Below, in pieces: positions 28,601 to 38,994 of a stretch of 64,000 nt of DNA. The first letter of the stretch is position 1, and each line of letters opens with the position of its first letter. A model generated the notes under the pieces. The model was not told where the DNA came from. It saw only the letters and a program-made list of their open reading frames with translations, and made no database searches. The translations under genes and the position numbers were made by a program. This DNA is from an uncultured Rhizobiaceae bacterium (GTDB lineage: Bacteria > Pseudomonadota > Alphaproteobacteria > Rhizobiales > Rhizobiaceae), in the NCBI GenBank assembly GCA_958296345.1, contig CATQIJ010000001.1:62001-126000 (forward strand), given 5' to 3'.

Positions 28601-29562
28601 TCAGCCTTCTGTCAATTTCTGTCGAGCGATAACACCCATTGTTGCAGCAACCAACCTAGAAACAGTCAGGCCTCCGATACCGTCTATATCCACCTCAGGC
28701 ATAATTTCCACGAAATCAACAGCAGCAATCCGGCCGCGATCTGCAGCTGCACAAATCAATTCCAGCACTTGATAGTAGCTCAATCCACCTGGAGCACAAC
28801 CAATGGTATTTGGTGCGATTGAAGGGTCCATTGCATCAATATCGATACACAGGATTATTTCATCTCCGGAACCTATTTGCTCAATCGCGGGCTGTAGACC
28901 ATAGCGATGTATGTCTAAACCGGTGAAAAACTTCGCTCCCCATGCGATTGCATCCTCATGGTCCGACGAATGACCTGACCCGATTCCCCGCGCTCCTACT
29001 TGGATGATTTTCTCAATACGGTCCATTTCAGAGGCTCGACGCATAGTCGATGAAAGACCATGAGTTTCGCCCATATGGCTTTCCCGCCAATCTATATGTG
29101 CATCAACCTGTAGGACAGTGTATGACTTTCCAGTATCTCCCATCGCATCTAGCATGGGGATCGGAATGGAATCGTCACCACCGATCATAATTGGAACGAC
29201 GTCGCTGCTGACGATTTTTGACACGGCTTGCCGTATGGTTTGCCTATTCTTAGCAAAATCGCTGTTGGACCAAGGCAAATCGCCACAATCGACTGCGCGT
29301 TTGGTTCCTTCTGGGAATGTTGGTCCACCAAGGTCAAAATTGTGCCTGTCGACATTTGCCGTAAGTGAACTAATGGCCTTTCGCAGCGAGGCAGGGCCGT
29401 TTTGCGCATATGCGCCAACCGATCCATAAGGTGTCGCACAGGGGCCCCGACAAATGCGGACGACGCGTCAATCCTATCTAAATCTTCGCAAACTTCTAGG
29501 CCAAGAAACGTTTTCGATTCCGTTGCTCCAAACAAGGCTGCAAGATCTGGCTTACTACTCAT
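28601..29562 (-). pseudogene. Ureohydrolase (agmatinase-like) with GGDD motif, one frameshift
   Basis: Two frames give about 320 residues of an arginase/agmatinase-family protein. Metal motifs are IGGDDSIP, where most members have GGDH, then VDAHIDWRE and IDIDAMDPSIAPNT. The first His ligand is thus replaced by Asp. The break is at G4 29441-29444 (C4 on the coding strand), one base short; adding it restores CATPYGSVGAYAQNGP. The start is MSSKPDLAAL with AAGGA upstream. The gene is visibly GC-richer (about 50% in sampled lines) than the adjacent polysaccharide genes (about 35%) and lies next to tRNA-Pro, so acquisition by transfer is plausible. The substrate is unknown. Confidence 0.8.
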
Positions 29563-29835
29563 GAAATACTTCCTTTGTGATACATGTCGAGCATTATCCG
29601 AGGATATTACGACTTTGCATTCATAACGCAATAAGCCAACCTTAGCTAAAAGGTGGCAACTTGATAAAGGAACTCAAAGCAGCCATTAGCACCATTTTGA
29701 AATTTGGTCGCTTCTGGCCATTACCTCCCGTTGCATAATAATAATTATAATACATCTGCAGAGTTGAAATATTATAATATTTGCAACTATTCAATTTAGA
29801 TGATGGTTTAAAATTTTATCTTCAATTTTGAACTA

Positions 29836-29912
29836 TGGTCGGAGTAGCAGGACTCGAACCTGCGACCTCTCGGCCCCCAGCCGAACGCGCTACCAGACTG
29901 CGCCATACTCCG
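29836..29912 (-). tRNA. tRNA-Pro(GGG)
   Basis: On the minus strand the 7-bp acceptor stem CGGAGTA/TACTCCG, the D-arm GCGCAGTCTGGTAGCGC, an anticodon stem with loop CTGGGGG (anticodon GGG) and the T-arm GCAGGTTCGAGTCCTGC are all present. Discriminator A and an encoded CCA follow (29839-29836). It lies between the GC-richer ureohydrolase and the MerR gene. Confidence 0.95.
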
Positions 29913-29928
29913 TGACACCAAATAATGA

Positions 29929-30477
29929 TTAGTCTTGTCTGGTTTGATCCAGAAGACGTTTGCATTCCAGTAATTCGTGTAGGGTAGATTGCAGCACTTT
30001 TAGATCGTCTACACCAAGGTTTGAGCCCGCATTATCCATATCACTGCCTTTTCCACGGCCTGTGATACGTCCAATCAAGCCTTTGCCTTTGGCTGGCTTT
30101 GCTTGTGCGTATTCAGATACATCAACGGCTTCTTGCTGCGTTATATGTTCTGGTTCATTTGGAACTAAACTAGCAAGACCAGCTTGTGGGATTTCACCTT
30201 TGCCAAAATCAATAGCAAGCTTGTTACCCTGTTCTTTTAATAGCCGTTGAACGCCGCGAATAGTGTAGCCCTCATCATAGAGTAGGCTTTTGATACCACG
30301 CAGCAGGTCAACATCTTCTGGGCGATAATAACGGCGGCCACCGCCGCGCTTCATTGGTTTTATTTGATTGAAACGACTTTCCCAAAAGCGCAATACATGC
30401 TGTGGCAGATCGAGGTCATCTGCCACTTCACTAATGGTACGAAATGCATCAGGGCTTTTACTCACATCACTCTCCAC
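29929..30477 (-). CDS. MerR-family transcriptional regulator
   Basis: A 182-residue protein with an N-terminal MerR winged helix: [40 protein letters not shown] and [20 protein letters not shown]. The C-terminal part is low-complexity and ends in a short helix. This MlrA-like regulator follows ihfA in many alphaproteobacteria. Same-strand neighbours ihfA, fabH and plsX suggest a shared transcript, and the tRNA gene follows. Its targets are unknown. Confidence 0.88.
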   Translation of the reverse strand: MESDVSKSPDAFRTISEVADDLDLPQHVLRFWESRFNQIKPMKRGGGRRYYRPEDVDLLRGIKSLLYDEGYTIRGVQRLLKEQGNKLAIDFGKGEIPQAGLASLVPNEPEHITQQEAVDVSEYAQAKPAKGKGLIGRITGRGKGSDMDNAGSNLGVDDLKVLQSTLHELLECKRLLDQTRQD

Positions 30478-30522
30478 TAAACGACTTCATCATTTTACTG
30501 GAAAGAGTACCGAGAGGAATGA

Positions 30523-30825
30523 TTATTTTTTGTGACCTTTTAAAACAGCCTCTTTAAGGATGTTTGAAGGTTTGAAAACCATTACTCGGCGGGGGGTAAT
30601 TGGAACTTCCTCACCAGTTTTTGGATTTCTTCCGATGCGCTCATTTTTGCTGCGTACTAGAAAAGACCCGAATGAAGAAAGCTTAACTGATTCTCCCTCA
30701 ACAATCCTATCACTAATAATATCTAAGAATGTCTCCACAAGTTCTGATGATTCAATTCTTGAAAGCCCAAGTTTTTGATAAACGGCTTCACTTAAATCTG
30801 TTCTTGTTATCGTTTTTTGGCTCAT
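30523..30825 (-). CDS. ihfA: Integration host factor subunit alpha
   Basis: A 100-residue HU/IHF-family DNA-bending protein: [20 protein letters not shown] at the N-terminus and the DNA-intercalating arm [20 protein letters not shown]. The position after fabH and before the MerR gene is the conserved place of ihfA in alphaproteobacteria, which separates it from ihfB and hup. It works as a heterodimer with IhfB in nucleoid structure, recombination and transcription. Confidence 0.93.
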   Translation of the reverse strand: MSQKTITRTDLSEAVYQKLGLSRIESSELVETFLDIISDRIVEGESVKLSSFGSFLVRSKNERIGRNPKTGEEVPITPRRVMVFKPSNILKEAVLKGHKK

Positions 30826-31005
30826 AATATTTGCTTCGCTGCTTAAATTTGATTTATCTCAGTGCCCCACGCCCCAAATAAAAAATAATAGCGTCTAATA
30901 GGTCTAGAATTTTATTATGTTAAAAACCTAATCCATTTTTTAATAGCAAACAAGGGCTTGCTGGGTATCTTTTAGAAATTGATTCAGGCAGCAATCTAGT
31001 ATTTT

Positions 31006-31977
31006 TTACCAACGCAATAGGACAGAACCCCAAGTAAAACCACCTCCCATGGCCTCCAACATAATGACATCGCCACGCTTTACGCGGCCATCTTTTACAG
31101 CTGTATCAAGCGCTAGCGGAATTGAGGCAGCAGATGTATTGCCATGTTTATGAACTGTAATGACAACTTTTTCTGGGTCAATTTTCAATTTCTTTGCGGA
31201 CGCATCGATAATTCTTTTATTTGCTTGGTGCGGAATAAACCAATCAAGATCATCTGAATTCAACCCCGTTGCATCATAAGCTGCGATAATTACATCGGTT
31301 ATCATGCCTACCGCATGGCGGAAAACTTCTTTGCCCTCCATACGCAGGAAACCTATTGTTTGTGTCGATGAAGGCCCACCATCTACGTAGAGCTTATCTT
31401 TATGCGATCCATCTGAGCGGATATGACATGTAAGAATACCTTGATCCTCAGAAGTACCCTCGCCTTCTTTTCCTTCCAAAACAACAGCGCCCGCACCATC
31501 GCCAAAAAGCACGCAAGTTGTTCTGTCTTTCCAGTCTAGAATTCGAGAGAAAGTTTCTGCGCCAATCACAAGAACTCGTTTTGCCTGTCCTGAACGGATG
31601 TATTGATCTGCTGTCGTCATTGCAAAAACAAAGCCTGAGCAAACTGCCTGTGTATCAAACGCTGCTCCGTGTTTCATGCCCAACCGGTGTTGAACTTCTA
31701 CGGCTGTTGCAGGGAATGTATTATCTGGCGTAGATGTCGCTAAGATAATCAGATCAATATCATCTACAGTTATATTAGCATCTTGTAATGCAGCACGAGC
31801 CGCGTGCTCTGCTAAATCAGCTGTGGTTTCACCTTTTGCTGCGATATGACGTTGTTCAATGCCAGTACGTTGAACAATCCATTCATCGCTCGTATCTAGA
31901 AATTCTTCAAACTCAGCATTCTTCATTGCCTTGGCTGGAGTGTATGAACCACATCCTTTAACAACTGATCTTATCAT
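31006..31977 (-). CDS. fabH: 3-oxoacyl-ACP synthase III (KAS III)
   Basis: A 323-residue condensing enzyme with the KAS III triad: Cys in [14 protein letters not shown], His in [11 protein letters not shown] and Asn in [14 protein letters not shown]. It condenses acetyl-CoA with malonyl-ACP to start fatty acid synthesis in the cytoplasm. It is intact, with the standard start [14 protein letters not shown]. It lies 22 bases after plsX, the usual operon order. Confidence 0.96.
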   Translation of the reverse strand: MIRSVVKGCGSYTPAKAMKNAEFEEFLDTSDEWIVQRTGIEQRHIAAKGETTADLAEHAARAALQDANITVDDIDLIILATSTPDNTFPATAVEVQHRLGMKHGAAFDTQAVCSGFVFAMTTADQYIRSGQAKRVLVIGAETFSRILDWKDRTTCVLFGDGAGAVVLEGKEGEGTSEDQGILTCHIRSDGSHKDKLYVDGGPSSTQTIGFLRMEGKEVFRHAVGMITDVIIAAYDATGLNSDDLDWFIPHQANKRIIDASAKKLKIDPEKVVITVHKHGNTSAASIPLALDTAVKDGRVKRGDVIMLEAMGGGFTWGSVLLRW

Positions 31978-31999
31978 TCTTTACCCCAGATATTCATGT

Positions 32000-33052
32000 C
32001 TATTCACTATCTTGCTCAAGTCTAATTCGAATATCAGCAAAACTGTCTAAATCAGCTTCAATTTTTGCAAGTAAATCATTTACTGCCATATCGTAACCAA
32101 GTTCAATAGCAGAGGCAAAACCTTCACCATCTGTTCCGCCGTGGCTTTTTATTACAACGCCGTTTAAGCCTAAAAGAACAGCACCGTTAACTTTGCGTGG
32201 ATCCATTTTTTCACGTAGTTGCTCAAATGCACCTTTTGCAAAAATATAGCCAATTTTTGCAAGTAATGTTCTGCTCATCGCAGCCTTTAGATATTCACCA
32301 ATTTGTTTTGCAGTGCCTTCGGCAGTTTTTAGCGCAATATTACCAGCAAATCCCTCTGTCACCACAACATCTACTGTGCCTTTGCCTAAGTCATCGCCTT
32401 CAACAAAGCCATGATAGTTCATGGTTGGCATTTTAGCTTCACGCAACAGACGACCAGCCTCTTTTACGGCTTCAGCACCTTTTACTTCTTCAACCCCAAT
32501 ATTCAGTAAGCCAACACTTGGACAGTCAAAATCCATTAAGGCACGGGACATGGCAGCGCCCATAACTGCAAATTCAATCAGCTGATCCGCATCAACACCT
32601 ACATTTGCACCAACATCCAAAACCACACTTTCACCTGAGAGCGTAGGCCAAATTGCTGCCATAGCAGGTCTTGTAATACTTGGTTGAGTTCTCAAACAAA
32701 ATTTAGACATAGCCATCAACGCACCAGTATTACCAGCTGATACACATACAGAAGCTTCTTGCCTTTTGATGGCTTCTATTGATCGCCACATGCCAGATTT
32801 ACCACGCCCACTTCTAAGCGCTTTACTTGGCTTATCATCCATCGCAATAGACATTTCACAATGATGAAAATTTGACACGGCTTTCACATTTGGAAATCGA
32901 TCAAGCACAGGCATAACCGCTGCTTCATCACCATAAATTTCAAACTTTAGATCTGGCCGACGAACAAGTGCAATATCTGCTCCAGAAATAACGGTTTCTG
33001 GACCATGATCACCGCCCATTGCATCTAGAGAAATAGTAAGTTCTTTTGTCAT
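32000..33052 (-). CDS. plsX: Phosphate acyltransferase PlsX
   Basis: A 350-residue protein starting with the PlsX signature [20 protein letters not shown], with [16 protein letters not shown] and [14 protein letters not shown]-like blocks of the family. It makes acyl-phosphate from acyl-ACP and orthophosphate for phosphatidic acid synthesis, as a peripheral membrane enzyme. The length is normal. It lies between DUF177 and fabH, the standard order. Confidence 0.96.
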   Translation of the reverse strand: MTKELTISLDAMGGDHGPETVISGADIALVRRPDLKFEIYGDEAAVMPVLDRFPNVKAVSNFHHCEMSIAMDDKPSKALRSGRGKSGMWRSIEAIKRQEASVCVSAGNTGALMAMSKFCLRTQPSITRPAMAAIWPTLSGESVVLDVGANVGVDADQLIEFAVMGAAMSRALMDFDCPSVGLLNIGVEEVKGAEAVKEAGRLLREAKMPTMNYHGFVEGDDLGKGTVDVVVTEGFAGNIALKTAEGTAKQIGEYLKAAMSRTLLAKIGYIFAKGAFEQLREKMDPRKVNGAVLLGLNGVVIKSHGGTDGEGFASAIELGYDMAVNDLLAKIEADLDSFADIRIRLEQDSE

Positions 33053-33103
33053 ACTAGAAGTTTCATACTTTCTGAATTCAGTAAGGTATAAACTGATTTA
33101 AGG

Positions 33104-33667
33104 TTATTTATTGCTTTTTTTTTCAGTTATCAACGCTTTGAGGTCTGAAAACGGTCTATGTGTGGGTTCTGAAGTTATATCGAGGGTTTCTTCCGTCTCG
33201 ATCGTATTTTTTTCTTCTATACCATCCACTCTTGGGAAGGGATCAATTACAAGAATCAATTCTTCAATCAGGGTATCCCATAAATTGATAACGTCACTTT
33301 CAAGTATGTCTGGAAAATCAGCTTCTGGATCAAGGATCATTTCGCCATCGATAATTTCAGGCATTTTATAATCACTACTACTCTCGGGTAGGAATTGTCG
33401 CTCAAACCTATCTTTAAGCCTACTTATAACGGGTTCTAGCGTTGCAATACACTCTTGTTCAACTTGGGTACTAAAATCACATATTATTGAAACGCCATGT
33501 TTACGCCATCTCTTAAACCTAAATATTGCTTCCAAGTTTTTAAATGCAACGACGCCGCAAGCTTCCGCAGCTAATTTACTAGTTTCTTCGTTAACAGGAA
33601 GCGCTACCTTTTCAGAGGCGGAGGGTAAATTACTAATACTAATTGGAAAATCAAGCTCATCGCTCAT
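33104..33667 (-). CDS. DUF177 (YceD) family protein
   Basis: A 187-residue acidic protein of the YceD/DUF177 family, recognised by position (upstream of plsX, where rpmF-yceD-plsX is widespread) and by the C-terminal pattern RPFSDLKALITEKK, in which the family usually has PFA.L..L. YceD proteins are linked to 23S rRNA metabolism. Its start codon overlaps the stop of the preceding bc1-chaperone gene (TAATG), so the two are translationally coupled. Confidence 0.8.
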   Translation of the reverse strand: MSDELDFPISISNLPSASEKVALPVNEETSKLAAEACGVVAFKNLEAIFRFKRWRKHGVSIICDFSTQVEQECIATLEPVISRLKDRFERQFLPESSSDYKMPEIIDGEMILDPEADFPDILESDVINLWDTLIEELILVIDPFPRVDGIEEKNTIETEETLDITSEPTHRPFSDLKALITEKKSNK

Positions 33668-34206
33668 TACACAAAACTTTCTGCTGGTAACCAGCTTACT
33701 TCACCTGTGAGAATGGATTTAATCTCTTGCTTTTTCAAGTGGACATCAGTCCCTAACATGTAATTAGATAACACCTCAGGTTTTGGATTCTCAGTTTCAG
33801 ATAAATAGCGTTTCGACACCTTCTCAAGTAACTCATTTGTATCATTACTATTAATCGCCTCATCAAAATCGTCAATTTGGCCATAAAAACTACGAATCAT
33901 TTTCTTTTTTTTCTTGGGAACGCTGGTATCGCCAATGCCTAATTCTCTTAAGGCACGCTCTACATCATAAACATATAAATCGAATACTGCCTGGCTTAAT
34001 CCTTGAGCTGCCTCACTACCATCATCTCTTAGTCGCCGTGCAAGCAGGTAAACATGTAATGACAGCATATCAAAGCGACCCATCACAGTATCGGGGACAC
34101 CATAAGCCATAAAAAACGAAGTTGAACGGGCGTGGGTCATAAGACCGCCATAAAGCTGTTGTGGAGCTTGTTGTGATGATGACTTTTTAAAAAGTGCAGA
34201 TAACAT
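33667..34206 (-). CDS. Ubiquinol-cytochrome c chaperone family protein
   Basis: A 179-residue protein of the CBP3-like ubiquinol-cytochrome c chaperone family. It shows YGGLMTHARSTSFFMAYGVP and DMLSLHVYLLARRLRDDGSE, then the family's FDLYVYDVERALRELGIGD. Members help assemble cytochrome b of the bc1 complex. It is first in the minus-strand run leading to DUF177, plsX and fabH, and divergent from the BamE gene by 137 bases. Confidence 0.88.
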   Translation of the reverse strand: MLSALFKKSSSQQAPQQLYGGLMTHARSTSFFMAYGVPDTVMGRFDMLSLHVYLLARRLRDDGSEAAQGLSQAVFDLYVYDVERALRELGIGDTSVPKKKKKMIRSFYGQIDDFDEAINSNDTNELLEKVSKRYLSETENPKPEVLSNYMLGTDVHLKKQEIKSILTGEVSWLPAESFV

Positions 34207-34343
34207 TTAAGATGACTTTTACATATGGGTTCTAATTTGCTTTCAACCTTCAACAGGATACAAACCGAACAGTTGAAAACTTCTTCATACTCATATAATC
34301 AATCAATTGGAAATATCGAGCATATAATTTACGGGATCCAAGA

Positions 34344-34856
34344 ATGTCGTTGAAAAAAATAGTAACAAAAAAACCTATATTGAAGGCAATTGCAGCCTCT
34401 CTTGTATCCTTATCTGTTTTATCTGCTTGTATTGAACAACGTGTTATCCATAACGGCGCGATTGTTTCACAAGATCAACTGGATCTTATTCCAGTTGGCT
34501 CTAGCCAAGATCAAGTGTTATTGGCTCTAGGTTCTCCCTCTACAAAGGGGCAATTTGACGAGGATGTCTTTTATTACATTTCTCAAAAACGAACTAAAAC
34601 TTATGAATTTGAAAAACTAAAGCTGGTCGACCAAAAAGTACTTTCTGTATATTTTGATGAAGAAGAAACCGTAAGCCGCATTGCAAATTATGGTGTGCAA
34701 GATGGCCGTGTTTTTGATTTTATAACACGCACTACTCCAACCAGTGGTGAAGAATTTACCTTCCTCAAACAATTGCTAACAGGCAAGGCTACCCCAGCAT
34801 CTGTTGTACAACAGGGCCAACGTCCTCCGTCTGCTATTGAAGGTGGCAATTTCTAG
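34344..34856 (+). CDS. bamE: BamE/SmpA/OmlA-family outer membrane lipoprotein
   Basis: A 170-residue lipoprotein with lipobox LSACI near residue 28 and the SmpA/OmlA domain: HNGAIVSQDQLDLIPVGSSQ, LALGSPSTKGQFDEDVFYYI. BamE is an accessory lipoprotein of the beta-barrel assembly machine, facing the periplasm. The usual length here is 150-170 residues. Divergence from the bc1 chaperone is conserved in this group. It converges on the MFS gene with 4 bases between. Confidence 0.88.
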   Translation: MSLKKIVTKKPILKAIAASLVSLSVLSACIEQRVIHNGAIVSQDQLDLIPVGSSQDQVLLALGSPSTKGQFDEDVFYYISQKRTKTYEFEKLKLVDQKVLSVYFDEEETVSRIANYGVQDGRVFDFITRTTPTSGEEFTFLKQLLTGKATPASVVQQGQRPPSAIEGGNF

Positions 34857-34860
34857 AAAT

Positions 34861-36089
34861 TCAGCTTTGATTTAGAGTTCGTGCGTCTTTCCACTTCAGC
34901 CATAGAAGGCTTGCAAGTGCGAGACCTGCTACGGGGAATATAATCCAGTTTAAGAAATCCCAGCCGTATGCATTTAGCGTTTGCCCTGACATAAGGGATG
35001 CAAATGCAACGCTACCAAAAATGATAAAATCATTAGCACCTTGAGCTTTGTTTTTCTCTTCTGGCTCATATGTATCGGTCACCATCGAAGTTGCGCCGAT
35101 AAAACCAAAATTCCATCCTAAACCTAATAGAATTAGAGATCCCCAAAAATGCATTAAGTCGAGGCCAGCAAGTGCCACAATTCCGCAAGCCATCAAAATA
35201 ACCAATCCAGTTGCAACGACAGCTTCCTTGCCAAACTTTGAAATCAAATGTCCTGTAAAAAAGCTTGGAGCGAACATCGCCATAACATGCCATTGAATGC
35301 CCAGTGTTGAATCTTCGACTGAATGGCCATGATGTGTATCATAGCAAGCGGCGCACCGGTCATGACAAAAGACATAAGCCCATAGGCGCTAGTTCCACAA
35401 ATAACTGCAACTAAGAACCGTGACTGGAGAACGATTTCAGATAACGGTCTACCCGTATGGTCAGGGGTTGTATCTTCCTTACCGCCAAGATTTGATGGAT
35501 TAAGAAACATAAGAGCTATAAAGCTTAATATGAACAAGCTCGTCGCTATATAAAATGCGCTCGAGAATGGTGTCGATAACCCACTTGCGTAAATTACTAT
35601 TTGCGGCCCTATGATTGCGGCTGCAACGCCACCTAACATAATCGTTGATATGGCTTTTGGCTTGAACTCTTTTGTACCACGGTCAGCTGCAGCAAAGCGA
35701 TATTGCTGAACAAACCCACTGGCGATGCCATTAATTGCCAAAGCACCACAGAAATACCAAAAATGCTCAATTGTGATTGCAAGACCCGTAAGAATAAGAC
35801 CAATCACACCAATGATTGTACCAAGCATGAAGCCTCGTTTACGACCTATGCGCTTCATCACCCAATTTGCATATAAAGCACCAATTGCAACACCAACATT
35901 ATAAGTTGTCACAGGCGCTGTTGCTAAGGATTTGTCTGCTCCTAATAGTTGACTACCAACAAGCCCACCCAGTGCAATATTGATCGGTGCAGACGACGCG
36001 CCCAAGGCTTGGCAAAGCAAATAAAGTTTTACGTTTTTCTTTGCTATGGTATTTTCTTGTTCGTCTGTAAGTATGGCTGCTTGGGTCAG
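34861..36089 (-). pseudogene. MFS transporter with probable CTG start, one frameshift
   Basis: Two frames give about 408 residues of a 12-helix major facilitator protein. The motif-A loop is NWVMKRIGRKRGFMLGTIIG. The break is at about 35334, where one more base restores MIHHHGHSVEDSTLGIQWH and joins to MAMFAPSFFTGHLISKFGKE. The upstream frame extends 23 codons beyond the first ordinary start and meets the end of thiL as CTGA, so CTG at 36089 (LTQAAILTDEQE) is the likely start, or a misread ATG. The substrate is unknown. Probably the last gene of the nrdR-rib-nusB-thiL transcript. Confidence 0.78.
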
Positions 36090-37088
36090 TTTTTCTCTCC
36101 AGAATGATCATAGCTTGTTTGAGCAAACTCAATCACTTCACCAGATGTGTCAAACACCTTTACGCCTTGCCCACTACTGATTGTGCCAATACGGGTTATT
36201 GGAAAGGATAAGGTAGAGGCGACCTTTTCAAGTTCTGCACAATGAGTAGGATTTACCGTGAACAAAATTTCATAATCATCTCCGCCTGTTAGGGCAGTTT
36301 CTAAGTTTTTGAATCAGATTGAATGAGAGAGTTAATCGCATTTGAGAGCGGGACTTTGGAAGCTTTGACTTTAGAAGATACGCCAGATGCATTACAAAGT
36401 TTCTCTAAATCGCCAACTAACCCGTCTGAGACATCCATAGATGCTGTTGCAAATTTTTGTATTATTTCGCTTAGTTTTATTCGCGGTTCAGGCACTAAAT
36501 ACCGATCAATAGATATTTATTCTCTTCTTCACTCAAACAATCAAATTTAATTTGCCTTGCAAGTAGCCCCAAAGCGCTATCGCCAATAGTCCCCGTTACA
36601 TAAAGAATTTCTTCTGGGTTTGCTCCAAGTCGAGATACATAACCGCCCAGAGGTATTTCACCAATTGCAGTAATTGAAATAACAAATCCACCGCCAGTTC
36701 TGAATGTATCGCCACCAGTTAATCGAATGCCATATTCGCTACAGTCTTCTTGCAAGCCTTTTGCAAACTCTTTTACCCACTCTTCCGACCAAGTGTTGCC
36801 CAGCCCAAGGGCTAGTGAAATATATTTTGGAGTAGCGCCTTTTGCAGCTAGATCTGAGAGATTTACACGCAAAGCTTTTTTTGCAATCAAACTTGGCGCA
36901 TCATCTTTAAAAAAATGAATACCTTCTGAAATTGCATCTTGTGTAATCACAAGTGATGACCCATCGGATGGAATAATTTCAGCAGCATCGTCTTGAAGAT
37001 CAAAAGTGCCCTCACCTGCAAACGGTGCGAAATATTTCTTGATTAGTGAAAATTCACTAATCTTGATGTTATTCTTGCGGGAATTCAT
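36086..37088 (-). pseudogene. thiL: Thiamine-monophosphate kinase, two frameshifts
   Basis: Three frames reconstruct a protein of about 335 residues. Part one has FDLQDDAAEII, LVITQDAISEGIHFF, KALRVNLSDLAAKGATP and LTGGDTFRTGG, the Asp-rich ATP/Mg sites of ThiL. Part two has MDVSDGLVGDLEKLC, and part three TALTGGDDYEILFTV. Breaks are at AA 36508-36509 and T5 36306-36310 (plus strand), each one base short. ThiL phosphorylates thiamine monophosphate to the diphosphate. The gene is normally essential, so the breaks are probably sequence errors. Start ATG 37088 overlaps nusB by 20 bases. Confidence 0.9.
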
Positions 37089-37560
37089 CTTCTCGCAACT
37101 CCCGCGCAATGCGGTTTAAAACGCCATTTACTAAGCGTGGCTCATCTTCATCAAAGAATGCTTTTGCAACATCAAGATACTCATTAATCACAACTTTAGC
37201 AGGTACATCTTTGCGTTTAAGCAATTCAAATGAACCACTCCTCATAACAGCACGCAACAAGGTATCAATACGCGATAAAGGCCAATCTGCTGGCAAGGCA
37301 GTGTTTATCATTGGGTCGAGTTGGGTTTGTAGCTCAACAACACCAGCCACAATACCGCGAAACCAACCTCGATCCGCTTCCAGATATGTATCGCCATCTA
37401 CTTCTTGGCCAATACGAATATTTTCATATTCTTGGACAACTTCTGCAACGGGTGCGCTTGATAGATCCATTTGGTAAATAGCTTGAACCGCTGCAAGGCG
37501 TGCAGAACCTCGTTTATTTACGGGTTTAGCTTGATCATTTGAATCTTGTGTATTGCTCAT
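37069..37560 (-). CDS. nusB: Transcription antitermination factor NusB
   Basis: A 163-residue all-helical RNA-binding protein: [20 protein letters not shown] at the start and the C-terminal [20 protein letters not shown] typical of NusB. With S10 (NusE) it binds boxA RNA in rRNA antitermination. ATG overlaps the ribH stop by 4 bases (ATGA), the usual coupling in the rib-nusB operon, and its end overlaps thiL. Confidence 0.95.
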   Translation of the reverse strand: MSNTQDSNDQAKPVNKRGSARLAAVQAIYQMDLSSAPVAEVVQEYENIRIGQEVDGDTYLEADRGWFRGIVAGVVELQTQLDPMINTALPADWPLSRIDTLLRAVMRSGSFELLKRKDVPAKVVINEYLDVAKAFFDEDEPRLVNGVLNRIARELREDEFPQE

Positions 37561-37994
37561 GAATTTAAGCTTTTCTTTAATGCTATCATTTCAAGGGCGG
37601 CTTGTGCTGCACCGCCACCTTTATTCTTCTCGCAGACCTTAGCTCTTGCCCAAGCTTGCGCTTCATTTTCAACAGTTTGTATGCCGTTACCGATAGCAAG
37701 GTTATAATTTACAGACAAATCCATTATTGCTCGTGCAGATTCGTTTGAGACGATTTCATAATGCGTTGTCTCACCACGAATAACGCATCCAATAACAATA
37801 TAACCATCATAGTTTTTGTCAGAATTTATAGCCATTGAAACCGCAGCAGGAATCTCTAGAACACCTGGCACTGTGATATAATCATGCGTAGCGCCAGCCT
37901 GATTAAGAACAGCTTTCACGCCATCCATCAGATTGTTAGAAATCTCGGTATAATATGGTGCGTCAACCACCAAAAGATGCGGTGCTCCAGCCAT
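37557..37994 (-). CDS. ribH: 6,7-dimethyl-8-ribityllumazine synthase
   Basis: A 145-residue lumazine synthase: [35 protein letters not shown] with the catalytic His, and [16 protein letters not shown] at the C-terminus. It joins 5-amino-6-ribitylaminouracil and dihydroxybutanone phosphate, the penultimate riboflavin step. It is separated from ribE by an unrelated lipoprotein gene and coupled to nusB by a 4-base overlap. Confidence 0.95.
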   Translation of the reverse strand: MAGAPHLLVVDAPYYTEISNNLMDGVKAVLNQAGATHDYITVPGVLEIPAAVSMAINSDKNYDGYIVIGCVIRGETTHYEIVSNESARAIMDLSVNYNLAIGNGIQTVENEAQAWARAKVCEKNKGGGAAQAALEMIALKKSLNS

Positions 37995-38088
37995 TCAGCG
38001 CTCCTGTTTCAAACTTATGTTCAAACAGGTCAAAACATGGCTAGCCAAACTTGGCAAGTGTAAATTCAAACGATAATTGCAACATGAT

Positions 38089-38901
38089 TTATTGAGCGAC
38101 GAATTGTGGCTGTTCAACACGCTCTAATGGCTTATTAATCTGAGATATAACCCGTGCGTGAACTTCTGGATGGTTAGCTAGTGCAACATGCCCAGCCTTG
38201 ATTTTGAACTTAGTGAATTCAGTATCCTTGTTACCCCAAGCCAGTTTTGAAGTTGTTCTGAAACAATTTAGTCCAGTACAACTAAAACTATCTGCAAGCC
38301 TTACATTATCCCGAATGCGTGACATCGCAGGGCCTTCCAACGTTGCAAGGTAGTTTATTGGAATTTTTTTCCTGTCTAAATCTTCTGCTATCCAGGTTAC
38401 GATATTAGCGCCGAAGCTAATACCGATGAGATTGATTTCTACATCAGGGTTAGCTTTATAAGCTGCTTTTATTTCGCGGGTAACTTTCGAGCGAACCAAG
38501 GTAGAACTTTCAATAAAAGACGCATAATTATGCAAGCTCGAGTTTGGTATCTTCTTCGACAAATTTGCAAATCCATAACCAATCGATTCAACGCTGCTTG
38601 CCAACCCGTTGATTAGATATGTTTTTCTAACACGCGGCCGAGGTAGAGGCGTTGGTTCAACTACCTCAAGTTGATTAGTCACAGTTTCTTCAGAAGCAAA
38701 TGCAATGCGAGATGGTTCTGTGTAGGTCGGTTTTTTTCCGAGTATGGAAGCAACATTAACAGGCGATATATTAGAACTTTGCGATGAATTATCTAATGTA
38801 TCAGCTTCTATTGCAGATTGTAGAACATCCTCATTGCCACCTGAAACACAAGCAGAAACTACTAACGCTATTGATAATGTTGAGAAAATTTTGAAATTCA
38901 T
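38089..38901 (-). CDS. Lipoprotein with alpha/beta-hydrolase-like GxSxG motif
   Basis: A 270-residue lipoprotein: lipobox VVSACVS at about 14-20, a Ser/Asn/Pro-rich linker to about residue 90, then an alpha/beta-hydrolase-like core. TYLINGLASSVESIGYGFAN looks like the first strand and oxyanion region, and NLIGISFGANIVTW puts a possible nucleophile Ser at about 162. A possible late His is in KIKAGHVALANHP. It may be a serine hydrolase at the envelope, but I do not recognise the family and no substrate is suggested. Its place between ribH and ribE is unusual for the operon. Confidence 0.65.
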   Translation of the reverse strand: MNFKIFSTLSIALVVSACVSGGNEDVLQSAIEADTLDNSSQSSNISPVNVASILGKKPTYTEPSRIAFASEETVTNQLEVVEPTPLPRPRVRKTYLINGLASSVESIGYGFANLSKKIPNSSLHNYASFIESSTLVRSKVTREIKAAYKANPDVEINLIGISFGANIVTWIAEDLDRKKIPINYLATLEGPAMSRIRDNVRLADSFSCTGLNCFRTTSKLAWGNKDTEFTKFKIKAGHVALANHPEVHARVISQINKPLERVEQPQFVAQ

Positions 38902-38994
38902 AGTTTTGCAATACCAGCCTAATTAACCATTGTTCAATTATAGGAACATTTTGGTTAATGTTTGGCAAAGCACTAAATATTATTGATTACAACA

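Noticed and set aside
28601-29912. Genomic island with att sites at tRNA-Pro
   Set aside because: No integrase gene and no direct repeat of the tRNA 3' end were found; only one GC-richer gene lies there.
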